Part shown: positions 60,543 to 64,000 of the stretch, piece after piece
How the letters are laid out: every line of letters starts with the position of its first letter
Position numbering within the stretch: the first letter of the stretch is position 1
Origin: Jiangella mangrovi
GTDB lineage: Bacteria; Actinomycetota; Actinomycetes; Jiangellales; Jiangellaceae
Direction: 5' to 3'
NCBI RefSeq assembly: GCF_014204975.1
Contig: NZ_JACHMM010000001.1
Location: 1,364,001 to 1,428,000 of the forward strand
Length of the DNA stretch: 64,000 nucleotides
Made by a program: the position numbers and the translations under genes
Notes under the pieces: model-generated
What the model was told of the DNA's origin: nothing
Seen by the model: only the letters and a program-made list of their open reading frames with translations
Database searches by the model: none

Positions 60543-61976
60543 TTACCTCGGCTCGCCGTTCTGCGACGGCGGCGCCGGCGGCTCCGGAGCGGGCGGCGGC
60601 GCACTCGCCACCGGCCGGTCTTCCGCGGGCGCGCCCGCCGGGACCTTCTCCCGCTCCTCCTCCTGGACGATCTCCGCGGCCTCCTCGCCGAGCGAGGCCT
60701 GCACCGCCTCGTCGTCGTCCTCGCGGCCCGGAGTCCGCAGGTTCCACTTGGTGATCACCCAGCGGAACAGGAAGTAGTAGACGACCGCGTAGCCCAGGCC
60801 GATGACGATGAGCAGGAGCGGCTTCTCGGCGATGCGGAAGTTGATCGCGTAGTCGATGAAGCCGGCCGAGAACCCGAACCCGTCGCGGATGTCCAGGGCG
60901 TTCGTCAGTGCCAGCGCCGTGCCCGTCAGCACCGCGTGGATGAAGTACAGCGGGAACGCGACGAACAGGAACGAGAACTCCAGCGGCTCGGTGACACCGG
61001 TGAGGAACGAGGTCAGCGCGGCGCCGAGCATGATGCCGCCGACGATCTTCTTCTGCGCCGGCTTCGCGGTCTGCCAGATGGCCAGCGCGGCGGCCGGCAG
61101 CGCGAACATCATGATCGGGAAGAACCCGGTCATGAACGCGCCGGCGGTCGGGTCGCCGTTGAGGAAGCGGAAGATGTCGCCTTGGACGACGTCGCCGGCC
61201 GGGGTCGTGTACTCGCCCAGCTGGAACCAGGGGAACGAGTTGAGGATGTGGTGCAGACCCAGCGGGATGAGCAGCCGGTTGAGGAAGCCGTAGAGGCCGC
61301 CGCCCAGCACGTCGTTCTCGGTGACCCACTCGCCGAGGTTGGTCAGCCCGTCGTCGAACGGCTTGTAGAGGAAGGCCATGCCGACGGCGATGAAGATCGC
61401 CACGAACGCGGTGATGATCGGCACGAACCGGCGGCCGCCGAAGAACGCGAGGTACGGCGGGAACTTCACCCGGTAGAACCGCTGCCACAGCAGGGCGGCG
61501 GTGAGACCCATGATGATGCCGCCCAGCACCCCGAAGTTGATCAGCTCCTGCGTCTCGCCCTCAGCCGCCCGGTCGAGGACGTGCGGCGACATCGCGTCGG
61601 ACACGCTCTTGTAGACCAGGTAGCCGACGACGGCGGCCAGCGCCGTCGAGCCGTCGGCCTTGCGGGCGAACCCGATGGCGACGCCCAGCGCGAAGATCAG
61701 CGGCAGGTTGTTGAAGATGCCGGCGCCGGCTGCGCCGACCACCTCCGACACAGGCTGCAGCCAGTGCAGGCCGTCGTACTGGGCCAGGCCGGCCGGCATC
61801 CCCGGGGCTACCGTGCCCGGCTCGCCGCCCAGCATGTCGTTGGAGCCGAGCCGCAGCAGCAGCGCCGCGGCCGGCAGGACGGCGATCGGCAGCATGAGGC
61901 TGCGGCCGATGCGCTGCAGGACGGCCAGTCCGGGGAAGCCGCGCTTCCCGGTCATCGTGGCGGTCGCCGTGCTCAT
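60543..61976 (-). CDS. PTS EIIC component, N-acetylglucosamine/glucose type (NagE/PtsG family)
   Basis: A 477-residue membrane permease of the PTS. It begins with LQRIGRSLMLPIAVLPAAALLLRLG and shows the family stretches NNLPLIFALGVAIGFARKADG, LGLHHILNSFPWFQLGEY and FLTGVTEPLEFSFLF (the conserved G-TEP sugar-binding motif). The C-terminal 75 residues are an acidic then Pro-rich tail; there is no EIIB or EIIA domain, so separate proteins must phosphorylate the sugar. The regulator context suggests N-acetylglucosamine as substrate. The start overlaps the stop of a 13-codon leader ORF. Confidence 0.9.
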   Translation of the reverse strand: MSTATATMTGKRGFPGLAVLQRIGRSLMLPIAVLPAAALLLRLGSNDMLGGEPGTVAPGMPAGLAQYDGLHWLQPVSEVVGAAGAGIFNNLPLIFALGVAIGFARKADGSTALAAVVGYLVYKSVSDAMSPHVLDRAAEGETQELINFGVLGGIIMGLTAALLWQRFYRVKFPPYLAFFGGRRFVPIITAFVAIFIAVGMAFLYKPFDDGLTNLGEWVTENDVLGGGLYGFLNRLLIPLGLHHILNSFPWFQLGEYTTPAGDVVQGDIFRFLNGDPTAGAFMTGFFPIMMFALPAAALAIWQTAKPAQKKIVGGIMLGAALTSFLTGVTEPLEFSFLFVAFPLYFIHAVLTGTALALTNALDIRDGFGFSAGFIDYAINFRIAEKPLLLIVIGLGYAVVYYFLFRWVITKWNLRTPGREDDDEAVQASLGEEAAEIVQEEEREKVPAGAPAEDRPVASAPPPAPEPPAPPSQNGEPR

Positions 61977-62014
61977 CGCATCGCCCCTCTCGCGGCGAGG
62001 AACTGACGGTTCAC
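61973..62014 (-). CDS. 13-codon leader ORF coupled to the EIIC gene
   Basis: A GTG at 62014, six bases after a GAGGAG site, opens a frame encoding VNRQFLAARGAMR and a TGA stop that overlaps the EIIC ATG (ATGA). The EIIC gene also has its own GAGAGGGG site inside the leader. The leader starts just 11 bases after the regulator's stop. Translational coupling or attenuation is likely; that the peptide itself is functional is speculative. Confidence 0.5.
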   Translation of the reverse strand: MNRQFLAARGAMR

Positions 62015-62025
62015 GTGCGTCTCCT

Positions 62026-62775
62026 CTACAGGTGATGTCCCGGGCCGGAGCCCTGGTGGGGGGTTCGTTCCAGCGTCATGTGCACCTGGTACCGGTCGGC
62101 GCGGTACCACGAGGTGACGTGCTCCATCGGCCGCCCGGCGGCGTAGGAGGTCTTCCGGAAGACCAGGAGCGGCGCGGCCGGCGGGACCCGCAGCAGCCGG
62201 GCGCGCAGCGGGTCGGCGCCCTCGGCCCAGACCGTCTGGGCGGCGGAGTCGAGGACGCGGCCGTAGTCGTGCGCGAGGATCGAGTAGACCGAGCTGGTGA
62301 GGTCGCGTTCCAGCAGCCCGGGCAGCGGCGCGGCCGGCAGCCACGACACCTCGTGCGCCATGGGGGCGCCGTCGGCCGAGCGCAGCCGCTCGATGCGGTA
62401 GGCGCGGTCGGTGACGTCGAGGCCCAGCGCGGCCCGGGCCGGCGGCGGGGCCGCGGTCTCGTCGGCGCCGAGCACGACGGTGGACGGCTTGTGGCCGCGG
62501 CGGCGCATGTCCTCGGTGAACGAGGACAGGTGCATCTGCGACTCGATGCTCGCGGCGGCCACGAACGTGCCCTTGCCGCGGACGCGGTAGAGCCGGCCCT
62601 CGGCGACCAGCCGGCCGACGGCCTCGCGGACCGTGGCCCGGCTGACCTTGAACCGGGCGACCAGTTCACGCTCCGAGGGGACCGGGGCGTCGGGCACCAG
62701 CTCGCCCTCGATCATGGCGAGCAGGATCTCTCTCAGTTGCCGGTGTTTGGGCACCGGTCCGTCGACCACGTTCAC
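62026..62775 (-). CDS. GntR family regulator, HutC subfamily (DasR-like)
   Basis: A 249-residue regulator. The winged helix (about residues 12-75) contains VPKHRQLREILLAMIEGEL and the recognition part LVARFKVSRATVREAVGRL, then YRVRGKGTFVA. The UTRA ligand domain has HLSSFTEDMRRRGHKPSTVVL and a C-terminal DRYQVHM. It resembles DasR, which responds to glucosamine-6-phosphate and N-acetylglucosamine-6-phosphate. It precedes the EIIC gene and ptsI on one strand and probably represses its own operon. The GTG at 62775 follows AAAGAGGG; longer starts run through the operator region. Confidence 0.88.
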   Translation of the reverse strand: MNVVDGPVPKHRQLREILLAMIEGELVPDAPVPSERELVARFKVSRATVREAVGRLVAEGRLYRVRGKGTFVAAASIESQMHLSSFTEDMRRRGHKPSTVVLGADETAAPPPARAALGLDVTDRAYRIERLRSADGAPMAHEVSWLPAAPLPGLLERDLTSSVYSILAHDYGRVLDSAAQTVWAEGADPLRARLLRVPPAAPLLVFRKTSYAAGRPMEHVTSWYRADRYQVHMTLERTPHQGSGPGHHL

Positions 62776-62803
62776 GGAGACCCTCTTTCCGGACATCTCG
62801 GAC

Positions 62804-62837
62804 ACTGGTAGGAACTGGTCTAGATGACTTGACCAGT
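62804..62837. promoter_or_regulatory. Cluster of DasR-like half-sites in the divergent regulator region
   Basis: ACTGGT occurs at 62804-62809 and 62814-62819, and its complement ACCAGT at 62832-62837. The 16 bases from 62814 match 13 positions of the DasR consensus ACTGGTCTAGACCAGT as remembered, and ACTGGTC/GACCAGT form an inverted repeat with a 10-base gap. The cluster lies 29 bp before the GntR start at 62775 and about 100 bp before the divergent one at 62939. Confidence 0.65.
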
Positions 62838-62938
62838 GGCCCATACAATGTGGCTGCGCCTCACGCTTGTCAAGGGGTGCATGGTCCGAATCGACCGGCC
62901 AACGGGATTTCCCGCGGCCCCGACCCGATGCGAGTCCC

Positions 62939-63691
62939 GTGCTGTCCCTGCGCCGATCGCCGCTCAAGTACCTCCAGGTACGCGACTACCTGCGCAGCCT
63001 CGTGCTGAGCGAGCTGCGGCCGGGTGATCCCGTGCCCTCCGAGCGCATGCTCTGCGAGCGCTTCGGCGTCTCCCGCATGACGGTGCGCCAGGCCGTCGAC
63101 GCGCTGGTCGTCGAGGGGGTGCTGGAGCGCATCCAGGGCCGCGGCACGTTCGTCGCGCCGCCCAAGGTCGACCTCCAGGTCCGGCTGGCGTCGTTCACCG
63201 AGGAGATGACCCGCCGCGGCATGACGGCGGGTGTCAAGGTGCTCGCGTCCGGGTTCGTGCCGGCCGAGCCGGACATCGCCGAGGCGCTGAAGGTGGCGAC
63301 CGGCGAGCAACTCATCCACCTGCACCGGCTGCGCCTCGCCGACGACGAGCCCATGGCCGTCGAGCACACCTGGCTGCCCGCCGACCGGCTGCCCGGGTTC
63401 CTCGACGACGGCATCCCGGCCAGCGTCTACGTCGAGCTCGACGCGCGGGGACTGGTCCCGGACTGGGGCGAGGACACCATCGACGCCGGCGAGGCCGACC
63501 ACGAGGAGGCCAAGCTCCTCATGATCAAGCCCGGCAAGCCCGTGCTGCGCATCTCGCGGCGCGCGTTCACCGGCGACGCCGCCATCGAGTACAGCCGCTC
63601 CGCCTTCCGCTCGGACCGCTACACGCTCTGGGTCCCCGTGGCCCGGCCCAGCCCGTCGGTGGTGCCGCGGGGGCGCACGACCGCACCCTGA
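62939..63691 (+). CDS. GntR family regulator, HutC subfamily
   Basis: A 250-residue regulator, a paralogue of the divergent one. The winged helix has SPLKYLQVRDYLRSLVLSEL and LCERFGVSRMTVRQAVDALVVEG, then ERIQGRGTFVAPP. The UTRA domain includes RLASFTEEMTRRGMTAGVKVL and ends DRYTLWVPVARP. It is encoded 43 bp before a SIS-domain gene, so it probably regulates amino-sugar catabolism. The GTG at 62939 is the most likely start, though no clear ribosome site is visible; a longer frame reaches 62867. Confidence 0.85.
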   Translation: MLSLRRSPLKYLQVRDYLRSLVLSELRPGDPVPSERMLCERFGVSRMTVRQAVDALVVEGVLERIQGRGTFVAPPKVDLQVRLASFTEEMTRRGMTAGVKVLASGFVPAEPDIAEALKVATGEQLIHLHRLRLADDEPMAVEHTWLPADRLPGFLDDGIPASVYVELDARGLVPDWGEDTIDAGEADHEEAKLLMIKPGKPVLRISRRAFTGDAAIEYSRSAFRSDRYTLWVPVARPSPSVVPRGRTTAP

Positions 63692-63734
63692 CCCCGCCCC
63701 GACCCGTCCCGACCCTCGACAGGAGAGAAGCCGC

Positions 63735-64000
63735 GTGACCGAGACGATCATGGCCCGCGAGATCGCCGAACAGCCCGAGGCGCTCGCCCGGACGCTCGAC
63801 GCGCTGCTGCCGCTGCGCCCCGAGCTGCGCGCGCTGAGCGAGGGCCGGCGCGTGGTGCTGTTCGTGGCCCGCGGGTCGTCGGACAACGCCGCGATCTACG
63901 GCCGGTACCTGCTCGAGGTGCACGCGGGCGTCCCCGGCGGGCTGGCCGCGCCGAGCGTCGCGACGCACTACCACGCCGACCTCGACCTCTCCGAAGCCGT
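63735..64000 (+). CDS. SIS-domain sugar-phosphate isomerase/deaminase-like protein, 3' end outside window
   Basis: The first 88 residues of a GlmS-C-terminus/AgaS-like protein: MTETIMAREIAEQPEALART is the standard start, and VVLFVARGSSDNAAIYGRYL is the first SIS motif with the sugar-phosphate-binding Ser pair. Such proteins remove ammonia from or isomerise glucosamine-6-phosphate. AGGAGAG lies 9 bases before the GTG start. It follows the GntR gene by 43 bp and completes an amino-sugar utilisation locus with EIIC and enzyme I. Confidence 0.85.
   Translation, partial: MTETIMAREIAEQPEALARTLDALLPLRPELRALSEGRRVVLFVARGSSDNAAIYGRYLLEVHAGVPGGLAAPSVATHYHADLDLSEA

Noticed and set aside
57894-62006. 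A 1370-codon open frame on the plus strand across the transposase, ptsI and EIIC genes
   Set aside because: It is antisense to three well-recognised genes, consists of low-complexity Arg/Gly/Gln/Val-rich text and has no domain; long shadow frames are normal at this GC content.
61973-62344. A 123-codon minus-strand frame ending at the EIIC start
   Set aside because: Most of it lies out of frame within the GntR gene; only the last 13 codons, which have their own ribosome site, are kept as a leader.

Overview
The window is very GC-rich (roughly 70-75% by eye), densely packed, and full of 1-4 bp gene overlaps and leaderless starts preceded by a TAnnnT box. It carries marker families of the Actinomycetes (DUF3151, DUF3180, the DUF222/HNH family, a DasR-like GntR, CGNR zinc-finger proteins). 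A soil-type filamentous or nocardioform actinobacterium (Jiangella-like or related) fits best; the genus is a guess. No rRNA, tRNA or CRISPR array was seen.

Layout. 1-1.7 kb: a divergent osmoprotectant-type ABC permease (cut by the window edge) and its ATPase. 1.8-7 kb: a purD-folP-folB-folK-DUF3180 run on the minus strand, next to an alpha/beta hydrolase. 7-11.8 kb: a tyrosine phosphatase, two acetyltransferases, and an MMPL exporter with a divergent TetR regulator and an operator. 11.8-15.9 kb: fba-DUF3151-purA, ptsH (HPr) and a FadR-type regulator. 16-24.5 kb: a Tat-exported beta-helix protein, a broken MFS exporter gene, a putative lipoprotein, a DUF222-HNH protein, a methyltransferase, and a Tat-exported polysaccharide lyase 8 with a LacI-type operator.

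24.6-29.9 kb is an island of clearly lower GC. It holds two overlapping genes: a Ser/Thr kinase fused to a UPF1-like SF1 helicase, and a winged-helix/PLD phosphodiesterase. The architecture matches a type I Mokosh anti-phage system. 29.9-40.8 kb returns to host-like DNA: RNase HI with an N-terminal zinc module, an antibiotic kinase, a frame-disrupted small membrane protein gene, a TetR-controlled ABC exporter plus UvrA-like (DrrABC-type) self-resistance operon, and several small genes, one with an apparent ATA start. 40.77-41.87 kb holds an orphan gene bounded by two identical 61-bp repeats, each containing a 52-bp hairpin with 23-bp perfect arms.

41.9-57.7 kb is carbohydrate metabolism: one ABC sugar importer with a DapA-type aldolase and a GH36 alpha-galactosidase, and a second importer with a ROK regulator and an alcohol dehydrogenase. 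An intact IS630-family element sits directly after the ROK gene. 58.8-64 kb is an amino-sugar PTS locus: enzyme I, an N-acetylglucosamine/glucose-type EIIC with a 13-codon leader ORF, two divergent HutC-type GntR regulators sharing DasR-like half-sites, and the start of a SIS-domain sugar-phosphate gene. It probably works together with the HPr encoded at 14.7 kb.
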